Assembly: GCA_011390415.1 (NCBI GenBank)
Contig: JAABSL010000055.1
Span: forward strand, 1 to 34,819
Origin: Desulfobacteraceae bacterium
GTDB lineage: Bacteria > Desulfobacterota > Desulfobacteria > Desulfobacterales > Desulfosalsimonadaceae
Reading direction: 5' to 3'
DNA length: 34,819 nt
Part shown: positions 25,484 through 32,513 of the stretch, one piece after another
How positions within the stretch are numbered: position 1 is the first letter of the stretch
How the letters are laid out: the number at the start of each line of letters is the position of its first letter
Translations under genes and position numbers: made by a program
Notes under the pieces: model-generated
The model's input: only the letters and a program-made list of their open reading frames with translations
Database searches by the model: none
Told to the model about the DNA's origin: nothing

Positions 25484-25560
25484 AATGGGAAAAAGCCAAA
25501 TCCTGAGCGATCAGGAGACGGAAAGCCACGGGTCTTTAACAGACGGCCGGGTTGCCTGAA
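25484..25560 (+). ncRNA. GEMM-I (cyclic di-GMP-I type) riboswitch aptamer
   Basis: The conserved order is present. GCCAAA is followed by a perfect 6-bp hairpin with GNRA loop (TCCTGA-GCGA-TCAGGA, 25501-25516). Then come GACGGAAAGCC (25517-25527), a second hairpin GTCT-TTAAC-AGAC (25532-25544) and GGCCGGGTTGCC (25545-25556). By hand alignment the base equivalent to Vc2 G20 is G25495, favouring c-di-GMP over 3',3'-cGAMP. The GACGGAAAG form, rather than GACGCAAAG, also occurs in Geobacter-type GEMM sequences, so ligand choice needs testing. It controls the secreted hydrolase gene immediately downstream. Confidence 0.88.
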
Positions 25561-25581
25561 GAGGGCAGTCCGGCTTTTTTT
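25546..25581 (+). terminator. Riboswitch expression platform: terminator overlapping the aptamer
   Basis: GCCGGGTTGCC (25546-25556) pairs with GGCAGTCCGGC (25564-25574) in an 11-bp stem with two G-U pairs, loop TGAAGAG, followed by seven T (25575-25581). The left arm is the 3' part of the aptamer, so folding of the ligand-bound aptamer should prevent the terminator. This indicates ligand-dependent antitermination, an ON switch. Confidence 0.82.
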
Positions 25582-25616
25582 GTGCGCTAAACTCTTACTT
25601 ATTGGAGGGGGACAGT

Positions 25617-26738
25617 ATGAAGCATTTAAAGTTCGTTAAAATTGGTATGGTTCTCGTTTCTTTTTTGTTAGTCGCTGCAATCGCAATTGCCGGTGGTTTG
25701 CCTGATGAGTGGACGGAGATCAATCCCGCAGGTTTTGAATTCAATGGCCTTACACCGGCATGCTCAGACGCTCCCGGCACCACGAATGATGAATTTTCTT
25801 TTTTTGTGAAAGGCGGCAAAAGAAATAATCTGGTTATATTTTTTCAGGGTGGCGGCGCGTGCTGGGATTATATCAACTGTGTGGCAGCCCCCACCTATAC
25901 GCAAGAGCAAAAAGAAGTATTAGAGATGTTTACTGACGATATGGCCGGATATGGTATATTTGACCAGACAAAGAAAGAAAATCCGTTTAAAGACTGGGGG
26001 TTTGTTTATGTCCCCTACTGCACGGGCGACCTGTTCTGGGGGGCCAATGACGCGAATTACTACGGCGTTAATATTAAGCATCGCGGATTTGTTAATTTTC
26101 AGGCTGTATTAGCCTATCTGGAAAGTAATACCAATTATCCGGGAAAAATTTTCGTAACCGGTTCCAGTGCCGGCAGTTACGGGGCAACGCTGACTTATCC
26201 CTATATCAAGGAAGCCTTTAAATGGTCCAATGTCTACCTTCTGGGGGATGCCGGCGCGGGTGTCCTGGGCGGAACGTTTCCCACCGAAGGTATTCTGAAC
26301 TGGGATGTTCAGATGCCGGACTGGATTTTTCCGAATGGCTATGATCCCAGTTTGACCATGCCTGTGGTGTATTCCGCTATTGCCGCCCAATATCCCTGGA
26401 GCCAACTGGCCCAATATACCACCGCCTTTGACGGGACCCAGATCTTTTTCTATAATGTGATGTTAAATATTGATAACCCGAATGTGTGGTACGATATTAC
26501 CCCGGAAGTGGCCGGTACATGGCATTACACGATGAAAAATTATGCACAGTACACCGCAGCGACTTCTCCGAATTATCGTTATTACATCGGTGAGGGAACC
26601 GTTCATACCATCCTGATGTCTCCCAAATTTTATACGGAAGATTCGGCAGGGGGCAAATCCTTTGTCGAGTGGGTCGATGAAATGATTAAAACGCCCAAAA
26701 AGTGGGAGAGTGTGGGGGATGAAAACTTTCTTCCGTAA
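25617..26738 (+). CDS. Secreted pectin acetylesterase-family (PAE/Notum-like) hydrolase
   Basis: 373 aa from ATG 25617, chosen for GGAGGGGG at 25603-25609; an in-frame TTG at 25602 overlaps that site. A signal peptide (VKIGMVLVSFLLVAAIAIAG) leads to an alpha/beta-hydrolase fold with FFQGGGACWD (oxyanion loop), VYVPYCTGDLFWG, the nucleophile motif GSSAGSYGA and a late histidine in EGTVHTIL. This order is typical of the pectin acetylesterase/Notum family, whose members deacylate polysaccharides or lipoprotein-type esters; bacterial members are often annotated VtpJ-like. The GEMM-I riboswitch ahead of it suggests use during c-di-GMP-driven biofilm or surface growth. The substrate is unknown. A terminator follows. 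Confidence 0.88.
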   Translation: MKHLKFVKIGMVLVSFLLVAAIAIAGGLPDEWTEINPAGFEFNGLTPACSDAPGTTNDEFSFFVKGGKRNNLVIFFQGGGACWDYINCVAAPTYTQEQKEVLEMFTDDMAGYGIFDQTKKENPFKDWGFVYVPYCTGDLFWGANDANYYGVNIKHRGFVNFQAVLAYLESNTNYPGKIFVTGSSAGSYGATLTYPYIKEAFKWSNVYLLGDAGAGVLGGTFPTEGILNWDVQMPDWIFPNGYDPSLTMPVVYSAIAAQYPWSQLAQYTTAFDGTQIFFYNVMLNIDNPNVWYDITPEVAGTWHYTMKNYAQYTAATSPNYRYYIGEGTVHTILMSPKFYTEDSAGGKSFVEWVDEMIKTPKKWESVGDENFLP

Positions 26739-26766
26739 ATAACGTCAAAAAAAGAGAAAATAAAAA

Positions 26767-26800
26767 AGGCAGGACCGGAAAACGGCCCTGCCTCTTTCTT
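26767..26800 (+). terminator. Rho-independent terminator after the PAE-family gene
   Basis: An 11-bp stem with one mismatch, AGGCAGGACCG (26767-26777) with CGGCCCTGCCT (26783-26793), loop GAAAA, is followed by CTTTCTTTT. It terminates the plus-strand gene ahead of the converging PEP-CTERM gene. Confidence 0.8.
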
Positions 26801-26901
26801 TTAATGAGGTTGTTAATTTTTAGAAGATCTCACCGGAGTGATTCGAATCATTACTCCACGGGAATTTTTGCAATTTTGATACTGACAAAACTAAAACCTG
26901 T

Positions 26902-27543
26902 TTAGCTCTTTTGAGCAAACCTTTTTTTGCGGTTATAACCCACCAATCCCAGCAGACCGGTCCCAATGAGCAGGATGGAGGCGGGCTCAGGGACGGGAAG
27001 GGTGCTGACATACGCATCGCTGTCTTCACCGATACCCTGCACATGAATGCCCACACGCAAATCACCGCTAAAAAACGCAGTCTCAACCTCAGCATAGCTT
27101 CCAATAAAGCGGAAGGCACCTGTTTCTCCGTCATCAATGCCCTCGTTATCTGTACCGGGACTGTTAGCAACTTCTTGCACATCAAACTCAAATTTTGGAT
27201 CAAGATTGTTTCCCTGAGGCAGAGTCCCACCTGTTTTAGGTACAAAATTGACATTCCCCACGGAATTACTAATGTCAAATCCGTATAATGTAAGGAGATC
27301 ATCCGGATTGAAATCAAAAAATACCTTACTAATGAATATTGTTGATGGGGATTCTACGTTATTTGAAATTTTGAACAGAACCTGTCCGTTATCCTCGACA
27401 ACCTCTCCCGAAAAACTACCGGAATAATTGATCCCATTATCGGGAGGAATGTCTGCAAAACTAAAGGAAATTGCAAACACAGGGGAACTCGCTAACATTA
27501 TAATTCCCAATACCATTATTGTTGAGACAATGAATTTTTTCAT
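26902..27543 (-). CDS. PEP-CTERM sorting-domain exported protein
   Basis: 213 aa. A signal peptide (MKKFIVSTIMVLGIIMLASS, cleaved near VFA) precedes a Ser/Gly/Asn-rich beta-type body with no catalytic motif. The C-terminus is a textbook PEP-CTERM signal: VPEPASILLIGTGLLGLVGY, then the basic RKKR. Such proteins are processed by exosortase (EpsH/XrtA) and linked to exopolysaccharide production. No exosortase is in the window. AAGGAG lies before the ATG, and a sigma-54 promoter is 45 bases upstream, matching the known PrsK/PrsR-sigma-54 control of this protein class. A weak hairpin at 26835-26857 may mark the transcript end. Confidence 0.92.
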   Translation of the reverse strand: MKKFIVSTIMVLGIIMLASSPVFAISFSFADIPPDNGINYSGSFSGEVVEDNGQVLFKISNNVESPSTIFISKVFFDFNPDDLLTLYGFDISNSVGNVNFVPKTGGTLPQGNNLDPKFEFDVQEVANSPGTDNEGIDDGETGAFRFIGSYAEVETAFFSGDLRVGIHVQGIGEDSDAYVSTLPVPEPASILLIGTGLLGLVGYNRKKRFAQKS

Positions 27544-27587
27544 GATCTTTCTCCTTTATATTAAAGAAACCAGCCACAAAATATTAT

Positions 27588-27603
27588 TGCAAATAATGCG
27601 CCA
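27588..27603 (-). promoter_or_regulatory. Sigma-54 (RpoN) promoter of the PEP-CTERM gene
   Basis: On the minus strand TGGCGCATTATTTGCA fits the consensus TGGC-RYR-N4-TTGCW at every constrained base, with correct GG/GC spacing (-24/-12). The transcript would start about 12 bases on, leaving a leader of roughly 30-35 bases before the ATG with AAGGAG. PEP-CTERM genes are known to be under PrsR/sigma-54 control, which supports the call. Confidence 0.85.
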
Positions 27604-27908
27604 ATTATTTAAATATCTGAAATTAATATATTTTTTCATATTCAATTCGTTTATGAAACAGTCGGTGTAAAAAAAACCAACAGCTTTTTACCGGACCATC
27701 CTGCTACTTTTTTTTGCGTAATCACTTATAAAATAATTAATTACAAATAGTTATAAAAATTACTTGTTAAGGAAAAAATTTTGGCAAAAAAATCTCGTGA
27801 AAATGAATGACGGAAGGGTTTACACATTAACGAATTGTGATGTTAAACCGAGGTGTTACGGCAATTAATGCCCACCGTATAATATATTGCGCGATTCATT
27901 CTGCTTAA

Positions 27909-28085
27909 CAAAGCAGAGACAAATTCATTGCGAAGTGCAGTGTCAGTTTAGGGGTTTTAAGTAAATACCTGTTGGCCTTGGACAACGATCAATCATTGGA
28001 TACGAAGGAATTAATAAAATCCTCTGATGAAAAATATGGCTCTGAAATAATTAAAGACTCTAATCCCGGTGATGCTTTAAAATAA
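27909..28085 (+). pseudogene. Possible gene remnant or unrecognised small gene
   Basis: An open frame of 58 codons between stops reads smoothly through ...YLLALDNDQSLDTKELIKSS and ...EKYGSEIIKDSNPGDALK. The composition looks coding (charged, helical), unlike the random AT-rich flanks. It has no ATG; TTG at 27972 is the nearest usable start and lacks a Shine-Dalgarno. A TATAAT lies at 27878-27883. It could be the tail of a decayed gene or a small protein with an unusual start. No family was recognised. Confidence 0.25.
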
Positions 28086-28134
28086 CAGTCCAAAATAATA
28101 GGAAATATCGAATAAACAACCAGCCCATTGAGAT

Positions 28135-29682
28135 CTAATCATTCTCAACCAGTTTCCAGACCACTTCGTAGAGTTCTTTCCGCCGGCTTTCCAGGTTCCG
28201 CACGCTGCCCTGCTGTCGCAGTTCCTTGAGCAGGTCCAGGTCCAGGTCCACCATGAGGGTCATTTCCGTGTTGGGGGTCGCTTCGGCGGCAATGGCGTCA
28301 TGGGGAAAAGCAAAATCCGAGGGGGTGAACACGGCGGATTGAGAATACTGGATATCCATATTTTCCACCTTGGGCAGATTGCCCACGCTGCCGGAAATGG
28401 CCACATAGCATTCATTTTCTATGGCGCGTGCCTGGGCGCATCGCCGGACCCGCAGATAGGCGTTTTTGGTGTCCGTCCAGTAGGGCACAAACAGCATGGT
28501 CATGCCTTTGTCCACCAGGTTTCGCGAAAGTTCCGGAAACTCCACATCATAGCAGATCAGAACCCCGATTTTCCCGATATCCGTATCAAATATCCTCAGG
28601 CGGTCGCCGCCTTTTAAGCCCCAGTACTGGGCTTCGTCCGGTGTGATGTGCAGCTTGTATTGTTCGTCCCAGGTGCCGTCCCTGCGGCACACATAGGAGA
28701 CATTATACAAATAGCCGTCTTTCAGCTGGGGCACACTGCCTGCCACGATATTGATGTTGTAGGAGAGGGCCATGTTGACAAAGGCCGTGCGGATTTCATC
28801 GGAATATTCCGCCAGGGACCGCATGGCCTCGGCCGGGTTTTCCTGGTTGAAATTTTTTAACAGCGGGGCATTGAGCAGCTCCGGAAACAGCACCAGATCA
28901 GAATTATATCCGGCCACTGCGTCGACAAAAAATTCCGCCTGATGCAGGAATTCATCCAGATCATTGAAGGGCCGCATCTGCCACTGCACCACGCCCACGC
29001 GCGGATAGGACTTCCGGCCGCCGAAAAGTTTCTGGCGCTTTTCATAGTAAATATTATTCCATTCCATCAACACCCCGTAGGCGTCTGAATGGGTATCTTC
29101 CGGCATGTAATTTTTTAATATTTTTTTGATATGAAAATCATTGGACAACTGAAAGGTCAAAACGGGATCATAAATTTCATTGGCTTTGACTTTCTGAATG
29201 TAAGCCGCCGGTGTCATGTCATCGGAATATTTTCCATACCCCGGAATCCGGCCGCCGAAGACAATGCTTTTTAAGTTCAGTGTTTCGCACAATTCCTTGC
29301 GGGCATCGTAAAGACGTCGGCCCAGCCGCAGGCCCCGGTAATCGGGGTCTACAAAAACGTCCACACCATACAACGCATTACCGTCCGGGTCATGGGCCGT
29401 CATTTCACCCCCGTCAACGATGTCATCATACGTATGTTTGCGGCTTTCAAATTCTTCCGCATTGACGATGATGGTGAGTGCTGCGGCCACAATGCGCCCG
29501 TTGTCTTCAATACCGATTTGTCCGCCTGGAAACTGGTTGATCAGCGCGGCGAATTCCTCCGGTTTCCAGGCACCGCCCATGCCCTTGTATACCCGGTCCA
29601 TAATCTCTTTAATGCGCGGATAATCCGCGCGCGTCAATCCTCTTAATATTAATTTGTGGTCCTGCTGTTCTATGTCGTTCAT
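28135..29682 (-). CDS. GNAT acetyltransferase-nitrilase (carbon-nitrogen hydrolase) fusion protein
   Basis: 515 aa from the ATG at 29682 (GGAG about eight bases upstream; a longer in-frame start overlaps the preceding gene). Residues ~12-190 form a GNAT domain, with VDVFVDPDYRGLRLGRRLYD as the acetyl-CoA-binding strand and loop. Residues ~230-500 form a nitrilase-superfamily domain with the full Glu-Lys-Cys triad: E268 (LFPELLN), K343 (EQYKLHITPDE) and C377 (VLICYDVEFPE). Such fusions are widespread but poorly characterised; linked acetylation and amide hydrolysis of one small substrate is a reasonable guess. It lies 35 bases after the radical SAM gene and is probably co-transcribed. Confidence 0.9.
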   Translation of the reverse strand: MNDIEQQDHKLILRGLTRADYPRIKEIMDRVYKGMGGAWKPEEFAALINQFPGGQIGIEDNGRIVAAALTIIVNAEEFESRKHTYDDIVDGGEMTAHDPDGNALYGVDVFVDPDYRGLRLGRRLYDARKELCETLNLKSIVFGGRIPGYGKYSDDMTPAAYIQKVKANEIYDPVLTFQLSNDFHIKKILKNYMPEDTHSDAYGVLMEWNNIYYEKRQKLFGGRKSYPRVGVVQWQMRPFNDLDEFLHQAEFFVDAVAGYNSDLVLFPELLNAPLLKNFNQENPAEAMRSLAEYSDEIRTAFVNMALSYNINIVAGSVPQLKDGYLYNVSYVCRRDGTWDEQYKLHITPDEAQYWGLKGGDRLRIFDTDIGKIGVLICYDVEFPELSRNLVDKGMTMLFVPYWTDTKNAYLRVRRCAQARAIENECYVAISGSVGNLPKVENMDIQYSQSAVFTPSDFAFPHDAIAAEATPNTEMTLMVDLDLDLLKELRQQGSVRNLESRRKELYEVVWKLVEND

Positions 29683-29717
29683 AAAATCTCCGTTGTTATT
29701 TATCTGTCGATTCCTTA

Positions 29718-31010
29718 TTAAAAAATACAGTTGGGCCGGTCTTTCACCCACGCATAAATGGTGCTGATCAGCCAGTCGTCCAGTTCTTTTCGGATATAAA
29801 ATGTGGGCATCAGCAGATTGTCGTCAGGGCTGATCATGCCTTCTTTTCTGGCGGTTTTTGCCAGCAGCGTGTCCGGATAAATCCGGATGCCGGCGGTGAT
29901 TTTGATGACGTCCGGATTTAAAGAGTCCATAAAATCAAGGCTTTGCATTACCGTATCCCGTGTTTCACCGGGGCCGCCGAGCATGAGAAATCCCATTTGG
30001 GCAATATGGTATTTTTTCAGCAACCGGGACGTTTTCCGGACATCAGCGGTGGTAAAGCGTTTGTTAAACTGTTTCAGCATGTCATCACACCCGCTTTCAA
30101 ATCCCAGCGACACCTCCCGGCAGCCGGCACGCGCCATTTTTTCCGCCAGGGATTCGCTGAGTTCGGACGGATATAGAATACACCGCCAGGCGATGTCAAG
30201 GTTTCGGGTGATGATTTCGTCACACAGGGCGCTGGCATAGGCTGGCGGCAGGTTAAAGGTATTGTCCACAAAGAAAAACTGTTTGAATCCGGCGTCGGCC
30301 CATGCAGCCAGTGCGTCTACGGCCTGTTTGATGGAAAATTTACGGATGAGGCGGCCTTCGATGGATCCGGTGGAGCAGTAGGAACAATCCATGGGGCATC
30401 CCCTGCGGGTTTGAAAGGGGACCCACAAGTCTTTGGCTTCAATTTCAGCAATGCCGTCGGGAATCGGCAGGTGGATTCCGGGCAAAGGAAAGTCGATGTC
30501 CGATGTCTGGCGGATGCATTGCCGGGGGGAGACCGCGCCCTGGCCCGGGAGGTAAAGGCCGGGGATATCAGTCACCGGCTGGCCGGTGGCGATTTTGTGT
30601 AAAAGTTCGGGAAAAGCGGTTTCGCCTTCCCCCTTGATTCCCATGTCCGCCCCCAGATAATCGAGGGCCGCTTCCGGATAAATGCTGTACCCCGCGCCCC
30701 CTATGATAATCGGGGCGCTGGAAAAAGTACGGCACCAGTCGATCATTGCCTTGACCGGATCGAGCATGAAAACCGGGTTTTTAATATCCTGGGTGTCGAT
30801 ATTGCGGACGGAAATACCGATGGCGTCCGGCAAAAATTCCTCTATGGTTTTTTTTAAAAGACTTTTTGTGTCTGCTGCGCCCATCAGGTTGAGGGTTCGG
30901 GTTTCAAATCCACGGGCCATGAGCGCGGCATTGACAAACGCAAGGCCCAGGGGCAGCACCGGCATGTTGAGCGTTTCAGTATTTGCAGCGATTAACAGAA
31001 TTTTTTTCAT
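29718..31010 (-). CDS. B12-binding radical SAM protein
   Basis: 430 aa. The N-terminal cobalamin-binding-type Rossmann domain (about residues 1-140) has PVLPLGLAFVNAALMARGFE, PDAIGISVRN, PIIIGGAGYSIYPEAAL and DMGIKGEGETAFPELL. The radical SAM domain has RRGCPMDCSYCSTG, giving CxxxCxxC for the [4Fe-4S] cluster, followed by FFVDNTFN and SLGFESGCDDMLKQFNKRFT as in the Elp3/MiaB-like fold. The usual B12 His motif (DxHxxG) is not seen, as in many members of this class. GAGGG lies before the ATG. It precedes the GNAT-nitrilase gene; a joint role in a small-molecule pathway is inferred. The substrate is unknown. Confidence 0.9.
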   Translation of the reverse strand: MKKILLIAANTETLNMPVLPLGLAFVNAALMARGFETRTLNLMGAADTKSLLKKTIEEFLPDAIGISVRNIDTQDIKNPVFMLDPVKAMIDWCRTFSSAPIIIGGAGYSIYPEAALDYLGADMGIKGEGETAFPELLHKIATGQPVTDIPGLYLPGQGAVSPRQCIRQTSDIDFPLPGIHLPIPDGIAEIEAKDLWVPFQTRRGCPMDCSYCSTGSIEGRLIRKFSIKQAVDALAAWADAGFKQFFFVDNTFNLPPAYASALCDEIITRNLDIAWRCILYPSELSESLAEKMARAGCREVSLGFESGCDDMLKQFNKRFTTADVRKTSRLLKKYHIAQMGFLMLGGPGETRDTVMQSLDFMDSLNPDVIKITAGIRIYPDTLLAKTARKEGMISPDDNLLMPTFYIRKELDDWLISTIYAWVKDRPNCIF

Positions 31011-31108
31011 ATTATTCCCTCAATTTGGATATTGTTTTTTTACATCATTTTTGATGAGAATACAAACCCTGATCAAGGCCCTAAAATCAACCCTGGGTTT
31101 TTTAATGA

Positions 31109-31137
31109 GTGACCCTGAATATGATTTTTGTTATATT
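31109..31137 (+). promoter_or_regulatory. Candidate promoter of the Fic-like gene
   Basis: GTGACC (31109-31114) is followed, after 17 bases, by TATATT (31132-31137), matching four and five of six consensus bases. The start codon lies about 43 bases downstream of the -10. Confidence 0.35.
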
Positions 31138-31179
31138 CTTTTTACATTTTAATGAAAAATATTGCAGGGAGTGAATAAG

Positions 31180-31872
31180 ATGAGTGACACAATATGGCAT
31201 ATGATACCCGATAAGCCCAAAGCGCTTATGCTGGCTAAACGGCAACTATCGGAATTGGTTTGCGATGCGGTTAATCTTGAGGGACTTGCGTTTACGCTGC
31301 CCGAAATTCAGACTCTGCTGGATGGTATCACTGTCGGAGGCCATAAACTGGCGGACCAGCAGATTGCTTTGAATCAGGCAGACGCATGGCGAATGCTTTT
31401 CAAATGGATTGAGAAAGAACAATTTGCCATTAACGGGGAAACAGTTTGCGCACTGCATGGAATTGCCGCACGGGAAGAAGCATTGGAATGGGGCAAATTC
31501 CGGTCCGGTGGGGTCACCATTGCAGGGACGGAGTATCTGCCACCATCGGCGGATTCGCTGCCGGTGTTATTTAAGCAGATGGTGAACGAGGCTTCCCTGA
31601 TTCCGGATATTTATGATCAGGCCATTTATTTTTTTTTGACAATGGCACGATGCCAGTTTTTTTATGATGTCAACAAACGCATGGGGCGGTTTGTCATGAA
31701 TGGGCTGTTGTTGAGTGAAGGATTCCCGGCCATCAATCTTCCCGCCAAACGGCAACTGGAGTTTAATCAATTGATGCTTGAGTTTTATGAAACAGGAATT
31801 CAGCAACCCATGAATACTTTTCTGCGCTCCTGTCTGGATGAAAGAATTATTCATATAATGAAAGAGTCTTGA
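31180..31872 (+). CDS. Fic/DOC-family protein with Gln at the catalytic His position
   Basis: 230 aa from ATG 31180, chosen for AGGGAG at 31166-31171. The N-terminal part has EIQTLLDGITVGGHKLADQQ, which by position resembles the regulatory segment of Fic proteins. The Fic core reads QFFYDVNKRMGRFVMNGLLL. Compared with HPFxDGNGRxGR, the AMPylating His is Gln, the first Gly of DGN is Val, and Lys follows Asn. AMP transfer by the usual mechanism is therefore doubtful. I recall Gln at this place in a subgroup of bacterial Fic proteins, so this may be a subfamily trait rather than decay. The frame is intact and followed by no obvious antitoxin. Function unknown. Confidence 0.82.
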   Translation: MSDTIWHMIPDKPKALMLAKRQLSELVCDAVNLEGLAFTLPEIQTLLDGITVGGHKLADQQIALNQADAWRMLFKWIEKEQFAINGETVCALHGIAAREEALEWGKFRSGGVTIAGTEYLPPSADSLPVLFKQMVNEASLIPDIYDQAIYFFLTMARCQFFYDVNKRMGRFVMNGLLLSEGFPAINLPAKRQLEFNQLMLEFYETGIQQPMNTFLRSCLDERIIHIMKES

Positions 31873-31902
31873 TGAGTGCAACGTAATGTCTTCTGCAATT
31901 TA

Positions 31903-32148
31903 TTATCTCGGCCCCGGAATGTCATAGGTGGAGCACGAACCGCCGGAACATTTATGAGAGCTTGACGACGCTCGTGCAGCGCCGGCACCGGCACCGCCGG
32001 AAACGGAAAAGTTGGTTGAACTTAAAACCCTCTGAAGGTTGACAGACCCGCATTTGTCGCATTTCATTTCGACTTTTTCATCATTGCTGCGAAACAGGAT
32101 CTCTTTTTTCTCACCGCAATCAGCACATTGGAATTCATATATCGGCAT
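31903..32148 (-). CDS. FmdB-family zinc ribbon protein
   Basis: 81 aa from the ATG at 32148, chosen because MPIYEF is the invariant family start and AAGGAG lies about seven bases upstream. A single zinc ribbon has CADC (residues ~8-11) and CDKC (~29-32). A Ser/Gly/Ala-rich tail contains HKCSGGSCSTYDIPGPR, whose two extra Cys are common in the family. The name comes from a putative regulator in methanogens; a defined function is lacking. It stands alone, converging on the Fic-like gene. Confidence 0.92.
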   Translation of the reverse strand: MPIYEFQCADCGEKKEILFRSNDEKVEMKCDKCGSVNLQRVLSSTNFSVSGGAGAGAARASSSSHKCSGGSCSTYDIPGPR

Positions 32149-32513
32149 AAATTTCTCCTTTGTATTTTCAAATTTCATTGTTACCTGTGAGTAGGTAATA
32201 TTATTATCCACTGTCAAAAGTCAAGAATATGAAATATCCGTTGTGTCATTTTGTTTAACTTATTATTATGAAATTTCTCTGGTTATCCGTTTCGTCAAGC
32301 TATGCCTAACATTATACGGATATCGGCTCTCTCTGTCATTGCGAGTGAGGAACGACCGAAGCAATCTCCCAATCGACAGGGGATTACTTCGTCGTTCGTT
32401 CCTCACTTCTCGTAATGACTGCCATTATGTCGAAAAATTTGGCATCCGCTTGAGTAAAGTGGATAGCCAGATAGATTTTTTTCTGATATTTTTAATTTTT
32501 CAAAACTGAGTAA
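32149..32513. other. Intergenic region with dispersed repeat
   Basis: About 365 bases between the FmdB and EamA genes. The only recognised content is the hairpin repeat at 32335-32419. Short frames here are repeat-derived and are not called genes. Confidence 0.6.
32335..32419. repeat. Dispersed palindromic repeat (REP/MITE-like, GTCATTGCGAG type)
   Basis: An imperfect inverted repeat about 85 bases long begins GTCATTGCGAG and ends CTCGTAATGAC. The arms share GAGGAACGA and GAAGCAATC/GATTACTTC pairs and close on a short loop near 32373. The GTCATTGCGAG...GAAGCAATC wording is familiar from multi-copy intergenic repeats in many bacteria, so more copies are expected elsewhere in the genome. No target-site duplication was identified. 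Confidence 0.75.

Larger units (their letters stand above)
27544..28134. other. AT-rich intergenic region with promoter signals and a possible gene remnant
   Basis: About 590 bases between the divergent-side end of the PEP-CTERM promoter and the nitrilase-fusion stop. It contains the sigma-54 promoter (27588-27603), a TATAAT on the plus strand (27878-27883), a small hairpin CTGCTT-AACA-AAGCAG (27901-27916) and the coding-like frame listed below. The rest shows nothing recognisable. Confidence 0.6.

Noticed and set aside
26835-26857. Terminator for the PEP-CTERM gene
   Set aside because: An 8-bp stem with one G-U pair exists, but no T run follows on the minus strand; noted only as a possible transcript-end hairpin.
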